This document shows positions 55,738-62,500 of a DNA stretch of 62,500 bases, piece by piece. The position numbers and the translations under genes were made by a program. The stretch is taken from the NCBI RefSeq assembly GCF_040215105.1, contig NZ_CP157875.1:1-62500 (forward strand). The letters run 5' to 3'. Every line of letters starts with the position of its first letter. Position 1 is the first letter of the stretch. Source of the stretch: Aeromonas veronii (GTDB lineage Bacteria > Pseudomonadota > Gammaproteobacteria > Enterobacterales > Aeromonadaceae). The notes beneath the pieces were generated by a model. That model worked only from the letters and a program-made list of their open reading frames with translations, searched no databases and was not told the origin of the DNA.

Positions 55738-56931
55738 ATGACCGTCGATCTGAACCGCACCCGGTACCTGACCCTGATTGGTACCATCATCACCCAGTTC
55801 GCCCTGGGCTCCGTCTACACCTGGAGCCTGTTCAACGCCCAGCTCTCCGACAAACTGGACGAGCCGGTCAGCCAGGTGGCTTTCGCCTTCGGTCTGCTCA
55901 GCCTCTCCCTGGCGGTCGCCTCCTCCATGGCGGGCAAGCTGCAGGAGCGATTCGGGGTGCGCAACGTCACCCTGGGGGCCGGTGTGCTGCTCGGCATCGG
56001 CTTCTTCCTCACCGCCCATGCCAGCAACCTGGCCATGCTCTACCTCTGTGCCGGCATCCTGGTGGGCTTCGCCGACGGTACCGGCTACCTGATGACCCTC
56101 TCCAACTGCGTGAAGTGGTTCCCGGAGCGCAAGGGGCTGATCTCCGCCTGCTCCATCGGGGCTTACGGTCTTGGCAGTCTGGGCTTCAAGTACATCAACC
56201 TGCTGCTGCTGTCGAACAACGGCCTGGAAGCCACCTTCCAGCTGTGGGGCCTGATCGCCATGTCCATGGTGCTGGTGGGCGGCATGCTGATGAAGGATGC
56301 GCCCAAGCAGGCGGCCTCCCAGCAACAAGCGGAGAGCCGTGACTTCACCCTGGCACAGGCGATGCGCAAGCCCCAGTACTGGATGCTGGCGCTGATGTTC
56401 CTCACCGCCTGCATGAGCGGCCTCTATGTCATCGGCGTGGCCAAGGACATCGGCGAGAAGATGGTGGGTCTGCCGGGCTCGGTGGCCGCTAACGCCGTCG
56501 CCATCATCGCCATGGCCAACCTGGGTGGTCGTCTGGTGCTGGGCATCCTGTCTGACAAGATGTCCCGCATCCGGGTCATCACCATCGCCCAGGTCATCAC
56601 GCTGGTGGGCATGGGGCTGCTGTTGTTCGTGCCCCTCAATGCGAACCTCTTCTTCGTGGCGGTGGCCTGCGTGGCCTTCAGCTTCGGCGGCACCATCACT
56701 GTCTACCCCTCTCTGGTGAGCGACTTCTTCGGCCTGAACAACCTGACCAAGAACTACGGCGTCATCTACTTGGGCTTTGGTCTCGGCAGCATCATAGGTT
56801 CCATCGTCGCGTCCCTGTTCGGCGGCTTCATGGCGACCTTCAACCTCATCCTGGTGCTGATGGTGGTGGCGCTGGTGCTCTCCCTCACCATTCGTCTGCC
56901 GTCCCCGGTGGTGGCAGCAGATCGGGCCTGA
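55738..56931 (+). CDS. yhjX: MFS transporter YhjX (pyruvate-inducible)
   Basis: 397 residues, 12 transmembrane helices. Strong co-linear similarity to E. coli YhjX: RTRYLTLIGTIITQFALGS, NCVKWFPERKGLISACSIG, MRKPQYWMLALMFLTACMSG and VSDFFGLNNLTKNYGVIYLG. In E. coli it is the main target of YpdAB but lies at a distant locus; here it directly follows ypdB with its own candidate YpdB site. GAGG precedes the ATG at 55738. A strong shared terminator follows. Confidence 0.94.
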   Translation: MTVDLNRTRYLTLIGTIITQFALGSVYTWSLFNAQLSDKLDEPVSQVAFAFGLLSLSLAVASSMAGKLQERFGVRNVTLGAGVLLGIGFFLTAHASNLAMLYLCAGILVGFADGTGYLMTLSNCVKWFPERKGLISACSIGAYGLGSLGFKYINLLLLSNNGLEATFQLWGLIAMSMVLVGGMLMKDAPKQAASQQQAESRDFTLAQAMRKPQYWMLALMFLTACMSGLYVIGVAKDIGEKMVGLPGSVAANAVAIIAMANLGGRLVLGILSDKMSRIRVITIAQVITLVGMGLLLFVPLNANLFFVAVACVAFSFGGTITVYPSLVSDFFGLNNLTKNYGVIYLGFGLGSIIGSIVASLFGGFMATFNLILVLMVVALVLSLTIRLPSPVVAADRA

Positions 56932-56957
56932 CAACCCCGCGCGCCTTCGCAAGCAGT

Positions 56958-56989
56958 AAAAAAAGACCCGGGCCTTGGCCCGGGTCTTT
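56958..56989. terminator. Bidirectional terminator between yhjX and purK
   Basis: AAAGACCCGGGC / GCCCGGGTCTTT (12 bp, 4-nt loop), with a run of seven A (T on the minus strand) at 56958-56964. It serves convergent yhjX and purK. Confidence 0.9.
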
Positions 56990-57007
56990 GCATTGAAGGG
57001 GTAGCAC

Positions 57008-58132
57008 TCAGCGCGGTGGCAGCCCCAGCAGGGTGCGAAGCTGGCTGGCGGTCGCCTCCACAGTCGGCCAATCCAGGCCGGTGACGGTGACATGGCCCAT
57101 CTTGCGACCGGGGCGCGCCTCGCCCTTGCCGTAGAGGTGCAGGTGCACCCCCGGCAGGGCCAGGGCACCGGCCCAGTCCGGGGTGCCGTGCTGCCACAGA
57201 TCCCCGAGCAGGTTGAGCAGGATGGCGGGTTGGACCTCGGCCTGCTTGGGCAGGGGCAGATCGCACAGGGCGCGCACCTGCAGCTCGAACTGGCAGCAAC
57301 CGGCGTTGTCGATGCTGGGATGGCCCGAGTTGTGGGGGCGGGGGGCCATCTCGTTCACCAGCAGCTTGCCGTCCACCAGGAAGAACTCCACCGTCAGCAC
57401 GCCCACATAGTCGAGGGCGGCGATCAGGTGCTCGGCGATGCGTTTGGCCTCGGCCTCGAGAGCCGGGACATTGGCGGGGGAGCGGGTCTGAGCCAGGATG
57501 CCGCCGCTGTGCCAGTTCTGCACCAGGGGCAGGGCGCTGATGGCGCCGCTCGGGCTGCGGGCCAGGGTCAGGGCAAATTCACCTGCCAGTGGCAGTCGTT
57601 TCTCCAGCACGCAGGGCACGCCGCTGGTCGCGAGGGCGGCGGTCAGCTCGGCGCTGCTTGTCACCGTCCACTGCCCCTTGCCGTCATAGCCCTCGCGGGC
57701 GGTTTTGAGGATGGCGGGGAAGAGGTCGTTTGGCAGAGCGGGCAGCGGTTCATTGGGGAGCAGAGTCAGGTTGGGGGCAACCGGTACCCCGGTGCGGGTC
57801 AGGAAGGCTTTCTCTTCCCGGCGATCCTGACACACCCTCACCGCACTGGCGGCGGGGCGTACCGGCAGGTGTTGCTCCAGCAGGGCCAGGGAGGCCGCCG
57901 GCACGTTCTCGAACTCGCAGGTCACGCCGACGCAGCGACGGGCCAGCTCGGCCAGGGCTTCCGCATCGTCATAGGCCGCCACTATCTGCTGATCGGCGGC
58001 GGCACCGGCGATGCTGGCGGGATCCGGATCCAGCACCACGACCTGATAACCGAGGCGATGGGCCGCCATGACGAAGTAGCGACCGAGCTGGCCGCCGCCG
58101 AGCATCCCCAGAGTCGCGGGAGGCAGTATCAT
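57008..58132 (-). CDS. purK: N5-carboxyaminoimidazole ribonucleotide synthase PurK
   Basis: 374 residues, ATP-grasp enzyme that carboxylates AIR with bicarbonate in purine synthesis. [20 protein letters not shown] is the N-terminal nucleotide-binding-like fold. The ATP-grasp regions are [13 protein letters not shown] and [24 protein letters not shown]. The ATG overlaps the purE stop (ATGA), so purE and purK are coupled. Confidence 0.96.
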   Translation of the reverse strand: MILPPATLGMLGGGQLGRYFVMAAHRLGYQVVVLDPDPASIAGAAADQQIVAAYDDAEALAELARRCVGVTCEFENVPAASLALLEQHLPVRPAASAVRVCQDRREEKAFLTRTGVPVAPNLTLLPNEPLPALPNDLFPAILKTAREGYDGKGQWTVTSSAELTAALATSGVPCVLEKRLPLAGEFALTLARSPSGAISALPLVQNWHSGGILAQTRSPANVPALEAEAKRIAEHLIAALDYVGVLTVEFFLVDGKLLVNEMAPRPHNSGHPSIDNAGCCQFELQVRALCDLPLPKQAEVQPAILLNLLGDLWQHGTPDWAGALALPGVHLHLYGKGEARPGRKMGHVTVTGLDWPTVEATASQLRTLLGLPPR

Positions 58133-58638
58133 GCCGGCTCCTCCAGTTGCAGGGCCAATACCCGGTCGCGCTCCTTGGCGCGGAAGCCGTCGAGCTGCTG
58201 CTGATAGCGGGGAGCGTCACTGTCCTGGGCGACCGAGAGCAGGGAGACGGCGAACAGACCGGCGTTGGCGGCGCCCGCTTCACCGATGGCGAAGGTGGCG
58301 ACCGGCACCCCTTTGGGCATCTGGACGATGGAGAGCAGGGAATCCATCCCCTTGAGCTGACGAGTCGGGATCGGCACCCCGAGCACGGGTATCGTGGTCT
58401 TGGCGGCCAGCATGCCCGGCAGGTGGGCGGCGCCGCCAGCCCCGGCGATGATGGCCCGCAGGCCGCGCTCGCGGGCGCTGGCCGCATACTCGAACAGCAG
58501 GTCCGGGGTGCGGTGGGCGGAGACCACTCTCGCCTCGTAAGGGACGCCATGTTCCTTGAGGATGCGGGCGGCCGCCTGCATCACGGGCCAGTCGGAGTCA
58601 GAGCCCATCACCAGGCCGATCAAAGGGGGGTTCGTCAT
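58129..58638 (-). CDS. purE: N5-carboxyaminoimidazole ribonucleotide mutase PurE
   Basis: 169 residues, class I Pur[21 protein letters not shown], the active-site histidine in VSAHRTP, the [14 protein letters not shown] loop and the [30 protein letters not shown] core. Converts N5-CAIR to CAIR, the next step after PurK. AAGGA precedes the ATG at 58638. A PurR-type operator lies just upstream. Confidence 0.96.
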   Translation of the reverse strand: MTNPPLIGLVMGSDSDWPVMQAAARILKEHGVPYEARVVSAHRTPDLLFEYAASARERGLRAIIAGAGGAAHLPGMLAAKTTIPVLGVPIPTRQLKGMDSLLSIVQMPKGVPVATFAIGEAGAANAGLFAVSLLSVAQDSDAPRYQQQLDGFRAKERDRVLALQLEEPA

Positions 58639-58653
58639 TACGGCTTCCTTGGA

Positions 58654-58669
58654 TGTCAAACGTTTGCCG
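58654..58669. promoter_or_regulatory. PurR operator upstream of purEK
   Basis: The central palindrome CAAACGTTTG (58657-58666) is the invariant heart of the PurR box (ACGCAAACGTTTGCGT), 16 bp upstream of the purE ATG. The outer flanks match only partly. Confidence 0.75.
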
Positions 58670-58929
58670 CATGTTACCAAAAAGCCGTGCAGGCTGGTTC
58701 AAAATTTCACGGGACAGCGTATCTTGCCTCGTCGCTGAGGGGCCGTGCCGGTTGGTTCGGGGAGCCGTGATTCGGCTAGTTCTCCTCCAACATGAAACAG
58801 TTCAACGACTTGTGTCACGAGGTGCTGGGTGACGTAGCCGACTCCGGCCATCGAATGATCCTGTCTGGCGGGATCGTTGGTGGCCATGGCGTGGTGAAAT
58901 GCAGAAGTTGGTTTAGAAATCCAGATGGC
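58670..58929. other. Intergenic DNA between purE and the btuB promoter
   Basis: About 260 bp. Short open frames exist on both strands (for example 58792-58986 forward), but none has a convincing ribosome site and recognisable product. I see no clear gene here. Confidence 0.5.
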
Positions 58930-58958
58930 TATACATCCGATGAGACTCTGCCTATAAT
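58930..58958 (+). promoter_or_regulatory. Promoter of the btuB riboswitch transcript
   Basis: TATACA (58930-58935), a 17-bp spacer and a consensus TATAAT (58953-58958), just upstream of the riboswitch. Confidence 0.75.
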
Positions 58959-58965
58959 CCCCCCC

Positions 58966-59119
58966 GCTTTGGCGCATCATGCTTAATAGGGAATCCGGTG
59001 AGAATCCGGAGCTGGCGCGCAGCGGTAAGGGGGAACGAAGCGACATCAGGCACTGCCATCGGGTGGGAAGCCGTCGCCTAGGTCATCAGCCCCCGAGCCC
59101 GAAGACCTGCCAAAGTTCG
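58966..59119 (+). ncRNA. Cobalamin (adenosylcobalamin) riboswitch
   Basis: Contains the conserved core pieces of B12 riboswitches: AATAGGGAATCCGGTGAGAA near 58983, then GCGGTAAGGGG, and the B12 box GAGCCCGAAGACCTGCC near 59095-59111. It lies directly upstream of btuB. The following segment has GAGAGA (59130s) that can pair with TCTCTC just before the btuB ATG, a plausible ribosome-site sequestering stem when B12 is bound. Confidence 0.93.
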
Positions 59120-59178
59120 TATTTCGGGCCGAGAGAAACCGGCCACGGAAGATGCTTACGCGAACTTAAGGATCTCTC

Positions 59179-61011
59179 ATGTCCAAGACATTATTGGCGG
59201 TTGCCCTGTTGCCGGCAGCAGCCTTCGCCCAGACCCCCAATGCCAATGACACCCTGGTGGTGACCGCCAACCGGGTGGAACAACCCGCCAGCACCGTGCT
59301 TGCTCCCATCATGGTGATCGATCGTGCCGAGATCGAATCCCGTCAGGTACAGAGCCTGCCGGACTTGCTGAAAACCCTGCCGGGTGTGCAGATTACCACC
59401 CTGGGTGGTCGTGGCCATGCCAGCAGCCTGTTCATCCGCGGTACCAACTCCAACCATTCGCTGGTGCTGATGAACGGTCGTCCCATTGCCGCCATGGTGT
59501 CGGGCACGCCGGATCTGAGCCAGATCCCCCTTGGCAACATCGAGCGCATCGAATACATCCGTGGCCCCCGTGCCGCCGTCTATGGCGCCAATGCCATCGG
59601 GGGGGTCATCAACCTCATCTCCAAGACCTCCGCCAAGAATGGCAGCGAGACCCATTTGAAAGGTGGAGTGGGCAGTCATGGCTACGGCCAGGGTCAGGTG
59701 CGTACCGTGCAGGCTCTGGGCGAGAAGACCGACCTGAACCTGCTGGTGGGTTATGAGCGTACCGATGGCTTCGACGTGGTCGCCGGTGCCCAGCAACCGG
59801 ATCGGGATGGTTTCGACAGCCTGAACGGCCAGTTCGGTCTGAACCACGCCTTCAACGAGGCCTGGAGCGCCGACTTCAACGCCCAGGGTTATGACAACCA
59901 GACCGAGATGGACGATCCCTATATGTCGTCCGATCAGAGCCGGGTACAGGCCTTCCAGTACGACGGTGGCCTCAAGTACCAGAGCGGTGCCCTGAGCAGC
60001 CGGCTGGAGGCCAGCTACGGTGAGAACAAGCTGAAGAGCTGGTGGGAGAGCAATGGCGAGTCCAGCGCCGAGCCCATTCACACCGGGCTGACCCGTTTCT
60101 CCTGGATCAACAACTGGAGCGGTGTGGAAGGCTTGTCTCTGACCGGTGGCGCCGACTGGCAGCAGGAACAGATGAAGTCCGATTCTCGCAGCTATGGCCA
60201 GTCGTTCAATGCACCGGATCGCGACAATACCGGTCTGTTCGCCGTGGCGAGCTACCGCTGGCAGGCCCTGCTGGGGGAATTGTCCGGCCGTACCGATGAC
60301 AACGAGCAGTATGGTCGCCACAACACCTGGTCCGCGGCGGCCGGGCTGGATATCAACGAGAATCACAATGTACGGTTGAGCTACGGCACTGCCTTCAAGG
60401 CGCCGACCTTCCTCGATCTCTATTACCCGGGCTATGAGAACCCGAACCTGCAGCCGGAAGAGAGCAAGAACCTGGAGCTGGACTTCTCCGGTCGCTACAC
60501 CGCCTGGGACTGGTCCATCAACCTGTATCGCAACGAGATCCAGAACCTGATCTCCTGCCAGAGCGCCTCGTCCAGCTGCAAGCCGGATAATACGGATGCC
60601 GAGATCCGGGGTGTGGAAGTGGCCCTTGGGCTGGAGACAGGTCCGCTGCGCCACGATCTGAGCTTCGATTACACCAAGACCGAGGACAAGAACGACGGGG
60701 ATCAGCAGCTGTTGCGCCGCGCCAAGCAGAAGGCGAGCTGGCTGACCCAGGCACAGCTGGGCCCGGTGGATCTGTCGACCGAGCTGCTCTATGTGGGCAA
60801 GCGGGATGACAAGAACTTCAACAGCTTCCCGGCCGAGCGGGTGGTGCTGGGCTCCTATACCCTGGTCAACCTGGGGGCCAGCTATGATGTGCTGCCTCAG
60901 CTGACCCTGGGCGGTCGCATCGACAACCTGTTCGATCGCAACTATGTGCCTGCCTATGGCTATGCCGCGGCGGGTACCGAGTTCAAGCTGACCGCCGACT
61001 ATCGTCTGTAA
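59179..61011 (+). CDS. btuB: TonB-dependent vitamin B12 outer-membrane receptor BtuB
   Basis: 610 residues. Signal peptide (MSKTLLAVALLPAAAFA), TonB box DTLVVTA, plug domain (LPDLLKTLPGVQITTLGGRG ... RIEYIRGPRAAVYGANAIGGVINLIS) and a 22-strand beta-barrel ending in an aromatic-rich terminal strand (TEFKLTADYRL). Imports cobalamin with TonB energy. AAGGA precedes the ATG. Controlled by the upstream cobalamin riboswitch; murI follows, as in E. coli. Confidence 0.95.
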   Translation: MSKTLLAVALLPAAAFAQTPNANDTLVVTANRVEQPASTVLAPIMVIDRAEIESRQVQSLPDLLKTLPGVQITTLGGRGHASSLFIRGTNSNHSLVLMNGRPIAAMVSGTPDLSQIPLGNIERIEYIRGPRAAVYGANAIGGVINLISKTSAKNGSETHLKGGVGSHGYGQGQVRTVQALGEKTDLNLLVGYERTDGFDVVAGAQQPDRDGFDSLNGQFGLNHAFNEAWSADFNAQGYDNQTEMDDPYMSSDQSRVQAFQYDGGLKYQSGALSSRLEASYGENKLKSWWESNGESSAEPIHTGLTRFSWINNWSGVEGLSLTGGADWQQEQMKSDSRSYGQSFNAPDRDNTGLFAVASYRWQALLGELSGRTDDNEQYGRHNTWSAAAGLDINENHNVRLSYGTAFKAPTFLDLYYPGYENPNLQPEESKNLELDFSGRYTAWDWSINLYRNEIQNLISCQSASSSCKPDNTDAEIRGVEVALGLETGPLRHDLSFDYTKTEDKNDGDQQLLRRAKQKASWLTQAQLGPVDLSTELLYVGKRDDKNFNSFPAERVVLGSYTLVNLGASYDVLPQLTLGGRIDNLFDRNYVPAYGYAAAGTEFKLTADYRL

Positions 61012-61044
61012 TCCTTCCTCTGCTTATATAGAGAGGAAAAAGCG

Positions 61045-61072
61045 AGGCCCCGCCATGTGCGGGGCCTTTTCT
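61045..61072 (+). terminator. Terminator between btuB and murI
   Basis: AGGCCCCGC / GCGGGGCCT (9 bp, 5-nt loop) followed by TTTTCTATT, 34 bp past the btuB stop. Confidence 0.88.
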
Positions 61073-61125
61073 ATTGGCCGTCCGCGGGAGTATGATCGCC
61101 GCCTTGCATTCAAGGGGGAGCTCAG

Positions 61126-61914
61126 GTGGCCAATATTCTAGTGTTCGACTCAGGCATGGGCGGTTTGACCGTCTATCGCGAGATCCGTCGCACCTTGCCT
61201 GCGCACAACTACGTCTACTGCTTCGACAATGCCAACTTCCCCTATGGCGAACTGAGCGAGCCGGCGCTTATCGCCGCCTGTTGTCGCCTGGTCAGCCACA
61301 TGGTGGCGGCAAATGCCATCGATCTGGTGGTGATCGCCTGCAACACCGCCAGCACCATAGCGCTTCCCGCCCTGCGGGAGACCCTGAAAGTCCCCGTGGT
61401 GGGGGTGGTTCCAGCCATCAAGCCCGCCGCCGCCCTGACCCACAATGGTTGCATCGGCCTGCTGGCGACCCCCGGCACCGTCAGCCGCGCATACACCCAT
61501 ACCCTGATCGCACAGTTCGCCCCAGGCAAGCGGGTGTTGCTCAAGGGGGCGACCGAGCTGGTGATCGAAGCCGAGCACAAGCTGGCAGGGCGACCGGTCA
61601 ACATGGCGCTGTTGCGCGAGGTGCTGGCGGATTGGCTGGACGAAGCGGTGGTGCCGGATACCCTGGTGCTGGGCTGCACCCATTTCCCGCTGCTTGATGA
61701 CGAGATCCGGCAACTGATGCCGAATTGCCAACTGGTGGATTCAGGCAGTGCGGTGGCGAGACGAGTGGCTCACTTGTTGGCCGATGTGCCGACACCCATG
61801 CGGGAAGAGGGGAAGGGGCGGGCATATTGCACCCGGCTGGATGCCCAGGCCCAGAAACTGACAACCCCCTTGCAAGCTTGGGGGTTGTCATCACTGGAAG
61901 AGGTTGAGTTCTGA
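61126..61914 (+). CDS. murI: Glutamate racemase
   Basis: 262 residues. Makes D-glutamate for peptidoglycan. The two catalytic cysteines are in VVIACNTASTIALPAL and LVLGCTHFPLL; the N-terminal FDSGMGGLTVYREI has the substrate loop. It starts with GTG at 61126 with GGGGGAG upstream. Near the 3' end an 11-bp perfect inverted repeat (61859-61890) lies inside the coding sequence. It converges with the RRM gene, 4 bp apart. Confidence 0.95.
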   Translation: MANILVFDSGMGGLTVYREIRRTLPAHNYVYCFDNANFPYGELSEPALIAACCRLVSHMVAANAIDLVVIACNTASTIALPALRETLKVPVVGVVPAIKPAAALTHNGCIGLLATPGTVSRAYTHTLIAQFAPGKRVLLKGATELVIEAEHKLAGRPVNMALLREVLADWLDEAVVPDTLVLGCTHFPLLDDEIRQLMPNCQLVDSGSAVARRVAHLLADVPTPMREEGKGRAYCTRLDAQAQKLTTPLQAWGLSSLEEVEF

Positions 61915-61918
61915 GTTC

Positions 61919-62410
61919 TCAGGCGTCGACGTCGCCGCCTTCCCGCTCATCCCTGTCCCGCTTGTCATTCGCTTCACGTACCTTGAGGGTACGCTGCTGA
62001 TATTCCTTGTCATTCAACGCGACGATCGCCTTGGCCGCATCGGCGGCAGGCATCTCCACGAAGCCGAAGCCCCGACGCTTGCCGGTTGCCTTGTCTTTCA
62101 TCAAACGGACTGAAATCACCTGGCCTTGTTCTGCAAACAGTTCACGCACGGCGATCTCGTTGGCGCGATAGGGCAGGTTGCCTACATATAAGGTGCAGGT
62201 CTCCTGATTCGTACCTGGCTCGGCCGCACTGACGGGAGCCCGATTGAGAAACAGCGGTACGACGAAACCACCAATGGCCAGACCGACGGCAAAAATAACT
62301 TCGGCTTTCAGAGAAAACTGCAGAGCTTGGGCAACCAGGTAGCCGACCAGCGCCAATACCAGGGCGAGTACGGCAGCCTGCACATAAGCAGGAAACTTGG
62401 ATAAATTCAT
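61919..62410 (-). CDS. Membrane-anchored RRM (RNA recognition motif) protein
   Basis: 163 residues. Two N-terminal hydrophobic segments (AYVQAAVLALVLALVGYLVAQ about 8-28 and VIFAVGLAIGGFVVPLFL about 38-55) precede a short linker and one RRM. RNP2 is LYVGNL (about 74-79) and RNP1 is KRRGFGFVEM (about 111-120). The C-terminal tail is highly charged (DKRDRDEREGGDV). This predicts an RNA-binding domain tethered to the inner membrane. AAGG precedes the ATG. RNA targets are unknown. Confidence 0.85.
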   Translation of the reverse strand: MNLSKFPAYVQAAVLALVLALVGYLVAQALQFSLKAEVIFAVGLAIGGFVVPLFLNRAPVSAAEPGTNQETCTLYVGNLPYRANEIAVRELFAEQGQVISVRLMKDKATGKRRGFGFVEMPAADAAKAIVALNDKEYQQRTLKVREANDKRDRDEREGGDVDA

Positions 62411-62500
62411 CTTTAAAGACCTTTTGTAAATGAAAGCAAAAAAGGTGCAACACTCTATTCACCTCCATGGTAACCAGCTTTATGGCCGGGCGCTACCATG

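Noticed and set aside
58792..58986. 64-codon forward frame before the cobalamin riboswitch
   Set aside because: No ribosome site or family, and it overlaps the btuB promoter.
58699..59046. 115-codon reverse frame between purE and btuB
   Set aside because: Runs through the btuB promoter and riboswitch; no family or ribosome site.

Overview
This 62.5 kb window looks like the dnaA-side origin-proximal region of a gammaproteobacterial chromosome, most likely an Aeromonas. The evidence is the order dnaA-dnaN-recF-gyrB, visibly high GC, close E. coli/Vibrio-type homologues throughout, an argX-hisR-leuT-proM type tRNA operon, FabV enoyl reductase, and a KdkA/OpsX lipopolysaccharide-core pair. The species call is inference from gene content. 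Nearly all space is ordinary chromosomal coding DNA. I see no insertion sequence, prophage, integron or CRISPR array.

Layout. 1-5.8 kb: dnaA (5' end outside the window), dnaN, recF, gyrB. 5.9-12 kb: VOC protein with a WYL regulator, two heat-shock small chaperones, avtA, a small secreted protein, and a divergent AraC/MFS pair. Four ParB-type parS sites lie between 3.3 and 12.0 kb. 12-20 kb: kdpFABC and kdpDE (K+ uptake and sensing). 20-28.4 kb: gor, an orphan sensor kinase, and a tetR-adaptor-RND efflux operon. 28.7-29.1 kb: four tRNAs (Arg, His, Leu, Pro). 29.3-36.6 kb: a lectin-like lipoprotein, yigL, and the operon gmk-rpoZ-spoT-trmH-catB-pldB. 36.9-43.5 kb: opsX/kdkA, a degenerate GGDEF protein, two EamA exporters, a DUF6314-like protein and a LysR regulator. 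43.5-49.4 kb: an accessory trpS with a Trp attenuator, uspA, fabV, a TPR-GGDEF cyclase and ferritin. 49.5-57 kb: a YhiN-like flavoprotein, fsr, leuE and the pyruvate-sensing set ypdA-ypdB-yhjX. 57-62.4 kb: purEK, B12-riboswitch-controlled btuB, murI and a membrane-anchored RRM protein.

Most notable signals. (1) Upstream of the accessory tryptophanyl-tRNA synthetase is a complete ribosome-mediated attenuator: a 13-residue leader peptide with tandem Trp codons, mutually exclusive 1:2, 2:3 and 3:4 pairings, and a U-run. (2) At several gene boundaries (dnaA/dnaN, trmH, the TPR-GGDEF gene and, most strikingly, a triple repeat at ypdA/ypdB) there are diverged tandem duplications of the gene edge. 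Each leaves a short open mini-ORF carrying a copied gene start or end. The recurrence, and the translational overlaps kept at ypdA/ypdB, make this the least explained structure here. (3) Two ROSE-like RNA thermometers precede the two small heat-shock genes, the first also behind a sigma-32-like promoter. (4) Helically phased TTTAYG pairs upstream of kdpF fit KdpE operators. (5) A YpdB-type repeat lies upstream of yhjX, which here directly follows its presumed regulators.
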